Source: Macrotrachela quadricornifera
Lineage: Eukaryota > Rotifera > Eurotatoria > Philodinida > Philodinidae
Length of the DNA stretch: 64,000 nucleotides
Assembly: GCA_022393335.1 (NCBI GenBank)
Contig: JAJEKB010020163.1
Coordinates: 91,371 to 155,370 of the forward strand
Direction of reading: 5' to 3'
Shown: one piece after another, positions 21,094 to 32,515 of the stretch
Position numbering within the stretch: position 1 is the stretch's first letter
Layout: each line of letters opens with the position of its first letter
Made by a program: the position numbers and the translations under genes
The notes under the pieces: generated by a model
The model's input: the letters and a program-made list of their open reading frames with translations, nothing else
Told to the model about the DNA's origin: nothing
Database searches by the model: none

Positions 21094-23576
21094 TGTATAA
21101 GCAAAATAAAATGCTTAAGATGAGAAGTTATTTTCGAGAAAAAATTTGTGCTTGGCTTTAGATGATCAAACAATCAATCGGCTTGTTTCATCTACAATAA
21201 AATGGTATGCCGCACTTTTCGAAACAGTGAAAAATCATTACGATATCCTTTGTCGTTGAAGAGTAATAAAGAAATTAAAACAGGCAGTTATTTTTCAATC
21301 ACCCTGTATATTTTCTCGTATGTTTTTAGTCCCATTCGATTGAGAAAAGAAAGATTTCTAATTTGATACATAAATCAAAGGAATATGAAAATGAAATAGC
21401 GAAGCAATAATCACTAAACCATCATCTACATAAGTGCTTCTTCAAGGATATCACATTGGGAAAAGGTGAATAACTCAATCGAATTGGATACAATGTGAAG
21501 TACATCAAGTGGTCTAGTTCTGATAGAAATAGAATCGTAGCACTGAAACTGACAAAATTAGAAAGACAAAGTCGAATTATGACAGGGGATCTTTTTGCTT
21601 CTTAACGCCCTCCGTCCTTTGTCTCACATTCTATATTTTCTTCTTTACAATCGATTAAATCATTAGGAATAAATAAATATAGAAGAAAATTGAACCGATC
21701 AATGTGTTATTCAAGAATAGAAATTATTTGATTTCATCAAGAATTTAAAAATAATGACAAAAGAAAATATTTCGAATAATTTTCTATTTCGATCTTAAAC
21801 TTGAATTATTAATTAATAAAATTGTTCATATTCATAATCAAGCTGATTGATATCCTCATTATTACTTGAATGTCCAATATGATTTTGTTTTGATATTAAT
21901 TCATACTAAATCCTTTTCAATAAATAAATTTTTATTTCCATGAAGTTCAATACACTTATTTGAAAAAGATTAACTAGATTGTAATCATTTGTATACGAAA
22001 TAAAGTTTATTCAATCGAATATTGATTAAACTTATCAATGTTGACAACGATTTTAATAAATAATATGATAGAACTTTGTTTTCTTCCTTGTTTGTACTCA
22101 AAATCAATTAATTGACTTTTCTTTTCATTTCCCTTTTTCTAATAATTCAAATATTCCTTCACTAAGATGCTTAGATTCATAACCAATCGAACTATTTTCA
22201 TCGAAAGTAATATCATAAATTGATTCTAATAATAAATTCAAATTTTATTCGAATATTTTCTTGTATATTTCAATGCAAACAAATGAAAGAATTAAAACAC
22301 AATATAGCAACAAATTACAAACTTTTCCAATGACTACATGAAAGTACAAAGAAATATTTGTGCATTTCTCAGTAAACTCTTATATGAGCATTAATTGATA
22401 AGAGACTATTCGTTTGAGTACTGTTATGTGTACACTTAATCTATATATAAGATATAGCTATCGATCTATTGAAAAGAATAAAAAAAAAGTTGTTGCATCT
22501 CTTTTATTAGATCAAAACTTTAAAGAATAAATTTTCTTTTTGATAAATTATTTATAATACAGAGCATGTTTTTCATTTATCTCGGATAATGGAAATGAAA
22601 AGAAAAAAACAAACTCATCTTTCATATTTATTTTGAAATAATATAATTAAATAAATATTTGAATTTTACATGAATCATATATAAAACATATTCATTTTGA
22701 AGTTTTAATTATTCAAAGAAAATAAAAAATATTTTTCGAATTGAATAACTTACAAAAAAATGATTTCTTTTATGCTTAGTAATTTTATCGATATTTTAGT
22801 TGTAATCATGGTTTTTTTTTCTAAAAACTAATGTAATAATTATTGTTGAAAATATCGAAATATTTTGCTTTTATGTTAAAATAATTTTATTATTGATGTT
22901 TCATTGTTGTTACTTATTATAGATGTAATTATATATAAATGAATATTTCACTTCATCATGATAAAGTAGTTAAAAACAATTTCGTAATAGAAAATATTCA
23001 AACTTTTTAAATACTTATAAACAAATGCACATTCGATCTTCAATAATAATATTTTTCCTCTTTAATCATTTCTGCACGTTGCTAGGTTATGTGTTGAGAA
23101 AAAAAAGAAGTAAAAATGTATGAATTTTGATCAAAAAACGAAATGTCAATATTACAAATGAATTTTGCAATCGGCGAAAAAAAAATTGAAAGAGAAAATA
23201 AGAATAACGAAACAGTTGATTAACAAACACATCATTTCTTTTTTGTACGTTTTATTAAACAGAATAACTAAACAACAGTAAAAAGATTGAAGGTAAATAC
23301 CGATTGATTTTTTTTTTCATTAAAAGAATGTCTTTCAAACATATATATTTAGTTCTTGTTAGTAATGTATCATAAATGGATTTTTATTTTGGGTTTGTTC
23401 TCAGTTATTTATCAGTTAATTTGAAAAAGAAAAAAATTAATTTGCTTCATCGATCATTATTTGTTTTCTTTCAATAGGACTTTTTTGATTAATTTCTGTA
23501 ACTTCAAATTTAGTCATTTATTTTTGACTTGGTAAGACTTAGAAAAATGTTGAAAGTATGAATAATACGTAGTAGT
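21094..23576. other. AT-rich intergenic region, nothing recognised
   Basis: About 2.5 kb with very high AT content and homopolymer tracts. No ORF longer than 60 codons, inverted repeat or transposon end was identified. Confidence 0.4.
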
Positions 23577-23705
23577 ATCTATATATAAAGAAGAATGTTT
23601 GTCTATTCGCTATGCATTCAATCCCTGTAATAGCTAGTATCACGAAACTTCTCATGGTATTTCCCCAGAGGAAAGTCGAGTTTAGTTTATTAGTTTATTA
23701 GACCC
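23577..23705. repeat. Dispersed repeat copy (Helitron-like 5' end)
   Basis: The sequence TCTATATATAAAGAAGAATG followed by GCTATGCATTCAATCCCTGTAATAGCTAG-like text recurs at 40396 and 40920 and, without its head, at 28505 and 41105. A TCTATATATA start is frequent at Helitron 5' ends. No 3' hairpin or CTRR end was identified, so the class is uncertain. Confidence 0.5.
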
Positions 23706-23779
23706 TTACCTTTCGGTATTGGGTGAACATCAAGAGTACAATGCAGGGAAGAAAGAGGAATACAAAAAAATAATAAAAG

Positions 23780-23933
23780 TTCCTTCAATGAGTGTCTTAT
23801 TCGATCGTCCTAGTGTTCAGTCATCATAGCGTTTCATCCGAATATTACCTCCAATCTTTATTGGATCGGGTTCGATAATATTCATCACTACGCACATGGT
23901 GACTGCTTCACATCTTCTCAATAAGCGAATGTA
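23780..23933 (-). other. Probable 3' UTR of the LINE
   Basis: Non-coding sequence directly following the LINE stop. It ends near an A-rich run close to 23760-23780 on the plus strand. The boundary is approximate. Confidence 0.35.
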
Positions 23934-24143
23934 CTAGTGGATGCGAATTTTATTTTTCTTGCACCATTCTATCGCACAAGATCGAACATGATTCGTGATA
24001 CCTTGTGGTTTGTATATTTTGTTACATTTTGGACAAACATATTTGTTATCAGCAGTTCGAACAAGCATTTGTGTTACTGTATGCAGAAGTTCGTTTCCAT
24101 TACCTGTTCTTCGTTCCTGAGTACGTTGTTTAAGTTGTTCCAC
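23934..24143 (-). pseudogene. Non-LTR retrotransposon C-terminal zinc-finger segment
   Basis: Reading down from the foldback element gives VEQLKQRTQERRTGNGNELL, then VCPKCNKIYKPQGITNHVRS and CAIEWCKKNKIRIH, then a TAG at 23934. The Cys-x2-Cys-x12-His-x4-Cys arrangement is a zinc-finger-like tail of the sort found after the reverse transcriptase in several non-LTR clades. It is the left piece of the same element as 25991-28340. The thumb region expected between them is absent. Confidence 0.6.
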
Positions 24144-25990
24144 AATTAGGGATGCAACGGTGACGAAAACCGGCCTAATCGGTAACCGGTCTACCGAAAA
24201 CCGGTTAGAACCGAAAACTGTTCCACCGAAAACCGGCATGAACCGACAACCGGTGCACCGAAAACCGGTAGAAACCGGTTTTCGTTCAGCTTTTAGCAGA
24301 GTATATTCCTTCTACTGTAAGAAAGCCTTTATGAAAAAAATACTTTCTTGGTCCGTTTGCGTCAGGATCAAAGGTCAAAACAACATTAGAATTACAACTT
24401 TCGCAACTTCCGCTTTGTCTTCTCTATTTCGGACATCTCAGAGGTCCTCAAGCCGTATATTGAGAGGCTACCCTTGGGCTCCCAACTGCTATACTATGGA
24501 TGTACTCTTGGGTCGTCAACTATTACACTACAGGGGTATCCTTCGCTCCTCATCCACTCTATTATGGGGGTACTCAAGGGTTTTCAACTGCTATACTATA
24601 GGGATACCCTTGGATTCTAAACTTAGGGATGGCATCAAATATTTACTTTACTAGTAACTCGGTGCCTATGTTAAATCTCTGGTCGTTACGTCAGCTTTTA
24701 TATTAGCCGAAAAACGCGCCAATCAGATAACACCAAATTAAAACTTCCTTATTTCACGGGTAACCATAGAAGATTCTATGAAGACTTTTGTAGAGCACCC
24801 TTGATAACCTCCAATTGGCCCGAACAACCCTCTGTTCCATCTTTATCCTGATGGAGAAAAACCGCCTCGAAATCTGATTGGCTGAAAATCTTTCACAAGA
24901 GCTAATCAGATTGCAGGAAACTATAACTCCCTTATTTCACGGACAACCGTTGAAGATTCTATGGGGACTTTTGGATAGCACCTTTGATAACCTCCAATTG
25001 GCTCGAATAACCCTATGTTCCGTCTTTATCTTCATGGAAAAAAACCGCCTCCAAATCTGATTGGCTGAAACTATTTTGTAACGTCCAATCAGATTTCGAG
25101 GCGGTTTTTCTCCATCAGGATAAAGATGGAACAGAGGGTTGTTCGGGCCAATTTGAGGTTATCAAGGGTGCTCTACAAAAGTCTTCATAGAATCTTTTAT
25201 GGTTACTCGTGAAATAAGGGAGTTTTAATTTGGTGTTATCTGATTGGCGCGTTTGTCAGCTAATATAAAAGCTGACGTAACGACCAGAGATTTAAGATAG
25301 GCACTGAATTACTAGTAAAGTAAATATTTGATGCCACTCCTAAGTTGAGAACCCATGGGTGCTCCCATAATAGAGTGGAAGAGGAGCTAAGGGTACCGCT
25401 GTAGTGTAACAGTGGAGGACCCAAGGGTACCCCCATAGTATAGCAGTTAAGAATCCAAGGGTACTCTTGTAGTATAGCACTTGAGGACCTAAAAGTAGCC
25501 TCCTAATATACGGCTTAAGGACCACTGATACCTCCGAAATAGAAAGGAAGACTAACCCCGAGTTTCGAAAATTGTTGTTTTAATGTCGTTTGATCTTTGA
25601 TCCTAACACAAATACACGAAAAGAGTATTTTTTTCATAAGCCTCTCCTTAATAGTTGAGAGACTATACTCTGCTAAAAGTTGAACGATAGCCAGTTTCTA
25701 CCAGTTTTCGGTGCACCGGTTAATGCCGGTTTTCGGTGGAGTGGTTTTCGGTTCTAGCCGGTTTTCGGCGGACCGATTGTCGGTTGATACCGATTTTCGG
25801 CGGACCGGTTGTCGGTTGATACCGGTTTTTGGTGGACCGGTTGTCGGTTGATACCGGTTTTCGGCTCGTACCGATTTTCGGTAGAACGGTTTTCGGTGGA
25901 ACGGTTTTCGGTTAATACCGGTTTTTAGTGGAACGGTTACCGATTCGTACGATCAAGTGGTGACGATTCGTCACCGTTGCATTCCTAATT
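24144..25990. mobile_element. 1.85-kb palindromic (foldback) element inserted in the LINE
   Basis: The ends are inverted repeats, AATTAGGGATGCAACGGTGACGA-like at 24144 and its reverse complement ending at 25990. Most of the element is two arms (24144 to about 24890 and about 25075-25990) in reverse complement. Subterminal minisatellites of ACCGGTTTTCGGT-type units are at 24160-24290 and 25690-25930. A third, direct copy of the inner 170 bp lies at about 24890-25066, in the centre. ORFs in the arms have no recognised domain. It interrupts the reverse transcriptase directly after the YADD motif. A non-autonomous hAT-like origin is possible, but no clear 8-bp duplication is seen. Confidence 0.75.
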
Positions 25991-28340
25991 ATAATTAAAT
26001 CGTCAGCATACATTAAAGCCAGAAGATGGAAGTCTTTATGGTTGTCTCGATCAGTGTGGAAGAAATCGTTACCATATGCTAGTTGAACACCAGACACGCC
26101 CAGTATAGTCGCTTTCTCAATAACACGACGCATGATGAAATCGAACAGGATATTGAAAAGAATACAGGACGAAATACCACCTTGCACCGCACCAGTTTCT
26201 ATACTAAAACTATCTGTTAAATCATTATTAATTCTCACTCGTGCTCTAGTGTTTTTGTAAAGGAGTTGTAGCATATGAACAGTTTTGTCAGTAAGTCCAT
26301 AATGCTTACATATTTGCCACAAAAGATCACGATTAACTGAGTCATACGCTTTTTGGATGTCGATAAAGCACATAAAAAGCGGCTTGTTGTGTTCACGTGA
26401 CCTTTCCATTATCATTTTGAGCACGAATATCTGGTCGATGGTTGAGCGATTGGTACGGAAACCAGCCTGTTCTTCAAGAAGCTGTTGGTCGGGGAGGTTT
26501 TGCACACGATTAAGAATAATCCGGGAGAATATCTTGCTAGCCACTACTAGCAGTGAGCTCCCTCTGTAGTTGTCACACAAATGTTTGTCTCCTTTCTTCT
26601 TGTAAAAACGGATTATTATAGCTGTTGTCCAGTCGTCAACAATCTGTTCATTTTCCCAGATGTCTACAAAAATCTTTTGGAACCACTCAGCTATAGGAAG
26701 ACCACCAGCTTTGAGTACATCTGCGGTAATGTTGTCATTGCCTGGTGCTTTGCCGTTTTTCATCTGTTTAATAACTTGTTGCACCTCAGCAAGAGATGGA
26801 GTTCTATCTTGTCGAAGCAGTTCAGGTATCGCAATATTTGGTATTGGTATTTTTTGCAATATTGATGGATTTACATTGGATGGTACGTTGAGCAATTCGC
26901 TGAAGTATTCTTTCCATCGATCTATCCTTTCTTTGGAGTTCAAGAGAAGATTACCTTGCTTATCTTTAATAGGCGTGTCTCTCACATGTACACGTCCACC
27001 TCGAAGCCGTCTAACTATTGCATACGCTGCGGCTGGATCATGTTGTTTGATGCTTGTTTCAATTTCCATACTAACTTCATCCCAATATTCTACTTCCCTT
27101 GCTTCGACCATCTTTTTTGTTTTATCTCGTAGTAGATGGTATTTACTGCGATATTCACGTTCGAGGTTTGTACCACGATGGTTTTGCCATTGAAGAAAGG
27201 TACGAGATTTCTTATCAACAACTTCCATAATTTCTCTGGTAATCCAATCCTTTTGTTTCTTACCTTTATTGTCCTACCCAAAGATTCTACTGCTAGCACC
27301 ATTGACATAATCAACAAATTTCAAATATTTTTGAGTGATGTTGTCATTTGTCGAGTCTGTCACTAACGGTCTATTTCGAAGTTCAGTTTGAAACTCTTCG
27401 AGTAGTTGTTCGTTGTTGAGTTTCTTTCGATCGAGCCGAATGTGGTTTCGCTTTTGTCGCTTTCTTCTGCTTCTTAAGTGAAACTTTAGTTTCGTTCGTA
27501 GGAGGTGATGATCAGTTCCAATAGGGCCAGCTGCTGACCTACGTACACGAACATCTTCAACACTTGATCGAAACTTTCGATTGACGATATTATAATCTAA
27601 TGTGTGCCATTTTTTATTTCCTGGATGCATCCAGGTGGTTTGATGTATCTTTTTATGTTGAAAGAAGGTGTTTGAAATAATAAGATCATTTACTGCACAG
27701 AAGTCTATCAATCGTTGACCATTTTCGTTAATATGATAAATTGCATGTGGACCGACTACTCTGTTACTTGTGTAATGTTGTTGTTTTCCAACTCTTGCAT
27801 TAAAATCACGCATAATCAACAGAAGATCGTCAGGTGGAACTGAAGCAACAGCACGTTGTAAATCGGTATAGAAAGTGTCCAATTCAATGATGGCCTCCTT
27901 TCGACCATTAGGATTAGTTGGAGCATAGATTGCAATAAGCGAGACGTTGATTGGTTTACACTGAAGTCGTACCTTAAGAATTCATTCATTAATTGGTTCC
28001 CAAATAGCGCCGAGATTCTTCCATGCTAATGTTGTTGGTTTATTTAAGCACACTGCTACACCGTGTGCCGCTTTGGTTTTGTTTGAACTAGGAGCACCAG
28101 AGTAGATCATTGTATACTCACCTACAGTTGTAGTTTCTGAGTCATATATTCCAGTTTCACTTAATGCGGCTACTTGGACATGATGTTTCTGTAATTGTTT
28201 GATGATAAGATGTCTTTTCACTTACCGAAGACACGATCGAACATTCCACCCACCGAAGAATGTTGTTTTTCGTGCATTAATGCACTGTTCTTGATCTTTT
28301 TCGTTTGCCAATGGAGTTTTGAGACTAGCTAGTAGGTGAC
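25991..28340 (-). pseudogene. Non-LTR (LINE) retrotransposon ORF: AP-endonuclease plus reverse transcriptase, interrupted
   Basis: One minus-strand frame runs from about 28300 to 25991, with stops after GGWNVRSCLR (near 28220), at 27982-27984 and at 27274-27276. The endonuclease part shows GGWNVR, ALSETGIY (metal-binding Glu), IYAPTN, DFNARVG (usually GDFN; Arg replaces Gly here) and TDHHLL, the EEP-family motifs. The reverse transcriptase part shows APGNDNITADVLK, NYRGSSLLVVASKIFSRI, QAGFRTNRSTIDQI, FIDIQKAYDSVN (catalytic Asp), GAVQGGISSCILF and MYADDLII (catalytic Asp pair). The reading stops at the foldback element, so the copy is inactive. The clade was not determined. It would have moved by target-primed reverse transcription. 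Confidence 0.88.
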
Positions 28341-28434
28341 TAGCCTAAGAGCGAGACAAATCGGCTACCAGCAGCCCAGGGGCGTCTCCCACTGCTGAGA
28401 ACAGCAGTAGGACCCTGTAGATGTCATTGACATC

Positions 28435-29050
28435 CCTGGTAGGCGGGGAAAGTCGAGAGGAAGGTTAGGGTGGTTATCAATGGGTATGGGTGAAGCTTCG
28501 CCCAGTTCATGATAATCTGTTCGTTATGCATTTAGTTTCTGTAATAGGTAGCGGCATAAAACTTTCCATGGTAGACATACACGGTGCCCGAACGTTCGGG
28601 CTTGGGCTCGGTCATTTTTACTCTATTGTTAATAGGACATAGAAATAAGCCAGAAGAAAACATGTCAGGGATGACTATGGTAAGTCTCAATATAATGAGA
28701 TTAATGATCCACAAAAATGAAGGATTTCAGACGTTTGTAAGAAAAAATGGCAATGTTCAGAAATATTCAAGCCCGAGTCCAAGCTTTAGGACGTTTTCAT
28801 GATCGATTGTATACCCTCAAAAAACGCTTGGAGAATTATATCGATGGTCGATCCAGTCTGAGTTTGTTGGATAGGTACCGAGCACAAACCCGAACCAGTC
28901 GGTACGCACTCCAAGCTATAGTTTGGGCTCGGTGTATGCCTATTTCATAGCATTTTGTTAGATTCAGAAGAAGATCAAGAGGAGGTTAGTGTGACGAATA
29001 GGAGTGGAAGATGAGATTGGGTGAAATTTCACCCACAAAAAATATACTGT
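28435..29050. repeat. Helitron-like dispersed repeat units with an insertion
   Basis: 28435-28572 and 28955-29050 carry the same unit as 40396-41275 (GTTCGTTATGCATTTAG, AAACTTTCCATGGTAG, GGGTGAAATTTCACCC). About 380 bp containing CCCGAACGTTCGGGC-type palindromes is inserted between them. Confidence 0.5.
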
Positions 29051-30210
29051 AATTTTTATCGATTTTTTCGAAACTATGAAGAACTCAACTAAACTTCAGA
29101 CTATCTTCTCTCCGCTCACACCTCTTTGTGCTGTCTTTGGGTCAAGAGCTATCGACTAATTGAAAGCTTCGACTTTGGGAGTGAGTGCCACATGACTTTA
29201 TCATGGAAATATCACAATGTACCTCCCATCCCAAAAGTCTGACCAGGCAGTTGTTTTGCCAATAAGTCGAGAATGAACGAAGATAAAAACTGAGATTTTC
29301 ATGAGTGCACGAAAGAGATACTAAGATATGTGAGTACATACAAACTTGATTAGCCTATTTACTAATATTCTTTTAGCCAGGTTTCCAACAAGAATGTTTG
29401 GAAACGAGAATAACACTTTACAAAGAGACTTTCACCCTCTAAATTAATTTAGAAATGATTAAAATAGAGGTAGACAAAGCAGTGTTGAAATTCAAGTTTG
29501 TTGCAAAGATCTGAACAGGACTGGGCTGAGAGTCAGTTTTTTCACTAGAATACTAATTAATGTCTTCTTTTTGTTAGGAATAATAATTCATACGTTATTC
29601 TAGGGTTTCTGTCGAATGTCAAATTATTACATCTCATATGTCTTAAATTATTTTTCTAAACCAGTGAAAAAATCATTATGTAAAGATAGTCAAAAGGCAT
29701 GGAGGATCTAAAATGAGAGCAAGTTTTCTGCTTGACTGAAGCAGGGATAGAACCAGGACAGCATTGGAATTGAGATAGGCTCGCGATAGAAGTGGAACAA
29801 GCTCAAAACCAAGGCAGAAGTGGATTCAAAATGGGAACAATGTTGAGATGAAAGTGAAGTAGGACTAGAACCAGGATAGATTCAAAACAAGGTTAGGAGA
29901 AAGATAGAGATGTAACTGGAACTCAAATCTTTCTTTGATCAGAATGGGAGGCGGAAAAAACTGATCCTACATATATATCAATTTAATATGCCCACTCAAA
30001 GGATTTTTCATAGTGGTAATATCAGAATGGCAAAACACAAAATGAAGGAACAGCGAGTGAGATCCAAGCGTATTTTGCGTCATCCAAAGCCGATAGCTTA
30101 TAGAAGATCATAAGATTATCGTTTTCCAATACATTAGGCATACAATACAAAAAATTTTGGGACTGACAGTGGATACCTCTGTCAGTTGTCGAGCAGTCAT
30201 CCTGTTCCGC
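29051..30210. other. Intergenic sequence, no recognised gene
   Basis: Small ORFs without motifs. 29700-29900 is a purine-rich degenerate repeat (GGAACAAGCTCAAAACCAAGG-like units). Nothing else was recognised. Confidence 0.35.
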
Positions 30211-30635
30211 GATGTCGAACATTAGGGGACTAGTTCCGCCTAGGGAACTAATTCCACCGATTCCGGAATTACATGAAGTTTGAGAAGCGATTCCGGAAAC
30301 GGTACTAGTTCCATCAATTCCAGAATTCCTAGGAATTCCATGTAATTCCGGATCCGTTCACTATGATAACTTAGAAGCATACGATTAAGACTAATGCATA
30401 TATGATTCCGGAATTCCTAGGAATTTTGTGTGATTCCGTCTGATTCCGGATCCCTTCACCTTTGATAACTTAGAAGTATATGATAAAGGTTGATGCATAT
30501 ATAATTCCGGAATCAGACGGAATTCATGGGAATTCCGTCTAATGGCGGAATTGAATCGTATTATGTTAATATCTGTTTCCGGAACCGGATGTAACTAGAT
30601 CCTAGGCGGAACTGGTTCCCCTAATGTTCAACATC
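30211..30635. mobile_element. MITE rich in ATTCCGGAATTCC palindromes
   Basis: Terminal inverted repeats: GATGTCGAACATTAGGGG at 30211 and its near reverse complement ending at 30635, about 33 bp. Weaker complementarity extends about 35 bp further out on each side. The interior carries several TTCCGGAATTCCTAGGAATT-type palindromes and two direct copies of a segment (GATAACTTAGAAGYATA). It has no coding capacity. Confidence 0.65.
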
Positions 30636-31068
30636 ACGGAATAGGATGTATTCTCCAGTTGTCAGTATTCTTTTGAAATTATTGACATACCTTACAAAAA
30701 TTGCACACATATATATTTTTACTTAAGTTGATAATCTAATGGAAATAATGTTGTTAAATATGATACACTCACATGAGGCACATCAGGACTCCAACTGATT
30801 TTAATATATATTAGATGCACACAACATCGAATCAAATTATACCTTTAGAGATATGCTCTACCGAAGAGTACTACAACATATTGTTGATATCGGTCATTGA
30901 TTATCACTAGCTGTTTATGTGATACACTATCTAAAAGTGAACATGAATGTTTATTGTCCAGATGAAACTCATGCGGATGTCAATGAGATTTTTTTTAATT
31001 TTTTGTACTTGTAAACTTAGATGGAATTTCATTCTTCCACGCATATTTTAGTGATCACTATTATCGCC
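30636..31068. other. Intergenic sequence, nothing recognised
   Basis: AT-rich, no ORF or repeat noted beyond the weak extension of the neighbouring inverted repeat. Confidence 0.35.
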
Positions 31069-31858
31069 GCCAGAATATAAAGCACCTGGTTGTTTTTTGA
31101 AATAGATTTTGATAGGAACAAGATAGAGACCTGTGATTTTCACCGTTTAATAGCCAAGACCCAACACCATATTTTCATAAGTAAAATCTTTTCTGAGGAA
31201 AAATTCCAAAACCGGTTTTTTGGAGGATCTTTGAAAGACTATCCTGTTTTATTGAAAACTGCCATAAAAGTTTACTGATTTTTTCACATATTTGGAATGA
31301 GCATCGAAAACTGCGTCGAATCATATATATTTCGAATCTTTTAACGAATTTTTTTTTCGTCGGAAAATTCATTCCGAGGTACCCTCAGAGCCACCTGAAA
31401 AACTAAACTTAATGATAAATGTCACTTGGACAATGGAAAGCAAGTTCGAAACTTGTAAACTGCTATTAGGATACAAAACGGCACATGAATAAACAATAGA
31501 AATGACCGTTCGGCTAAATTCATTTTCTGACATGACTCTGAGAACACCTAGGAATGAATTTTCCGATGAAAAAAAAAATTCATTAAAAGATTCGAAATAT
31601 ATATGATTCGACGCAGTTTTCGATGCTCATTCCAAATATGTGAAAAAATCAGTAAACTTTTGTGGCAGTTTTCAATAAAACAGGATAGTCTTTCAAAGAT
31701 CCTCCAAAAAACCGGTTTTGGAATTTTTCCTCAGAAAAGATTTTACTTATGAAAATATGGTGTTGGGTCTTGGCTATTAAACGGTGAAAATCGCAGGTCT
31801 CTATCTTGTTCCTATCAAAATCTATTTCAAAAAACAACCAGATGTCTTATATTCTGGC
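31069..31858. mobile_element. Highly conserved foldback element, arms about 320 bp
   Basis: The left arm (31069 to about 31390) and right arm (about 31542-31858) are nearly identical in reverse complement. Both contain the same 62-codon ORF, differing in one residue (31090-31278 plus, 31649-31837 minus). The termini are GCCAGAATATAA. The spacer is about 150 bp. The ORF has no recognised domain, and its duplication is a by-product of the palindrome. High arm identity implies recent activity or gene conversion between the arms. Confidence 0.8.
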
Positions 31859-32515
31859 ACCGACATTAGTTCAGTGATCCGATAACAACAATCAGTCACA
31901 TCGATGCTGTATAAAAGAGTGTTAGTTCAGAAACAATCAGTCTCTAGTTATGTTGCATGTTTCAGAAATATTGGTTCTCTTGAGGAAAACAATCATGCCG
32001 TAATGCAGAAAATGTTTCGATATCTTTCTTGTTCAACACGAAAGTATCAGCATGGTGCAACGTACATAGAAACATTTCTACCTAAAACATTACTTTGTTA
32101 CAAGGCAATCATCGTTAAAACAGAAAGTTTTCTTAGAATATGTATGAACACTCCATATGCAATACATGATTCCAAATATCTTGTCATGAATTTTTTAAAA
32201 ATAATATGATGACAGATTTTCAAGAGACAAAGTATGACATTCTTTGTACTATCGATTGTTAAGACATACGGAGAATGGTAGTTCTCATTGTTCGTTTTAT
32301 CGATTTTTGTGGTTAGACATTCTTCTCGTCAATATCATGAACATACTATCAGAAAAGAAAAAATATTTCATGTTCATCTCTTTGTTTAGAGAGAGAATAC
32401 TAATAACATATTTTTTTGTATGATTTTTTCTGTAGTTCTGTAAATTCAAAGCATTTTTATCAAATATTTCAGATTGAAAATTATTACACTTGTAACAGAA
32501 TATAAAGCACACACA
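31859..32515. other. Upstream region of the ART-NHL gene
   Basis: An ORF of 101 codons at 31904-32209 (plus) has no recognised motif. It may be chance or an upstream exon and is not called. The region should include the ART-NHL promoter. Confidence 0.3.

Noticed and set aside
24160..24654. 164-codon plus-strand ORF and related ORFs in the palindrome
   Set aside because: It begins in the ACCGGTTTTCGGT minisatellite and repeats simple units. The mirrored arm gives similar frames on the other strand.
26357..27366. Plus-strand ORFs opposite the LINE
   Set aside because: Antisense shadows of the reverse transcriptase frame.
31904..32209. 101-codon ORF between the foldback element and the ART gene
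   Set aside because: No recognisable domain, no splice link to the ART exon that keeps frame, and no composition clearly different from chance.
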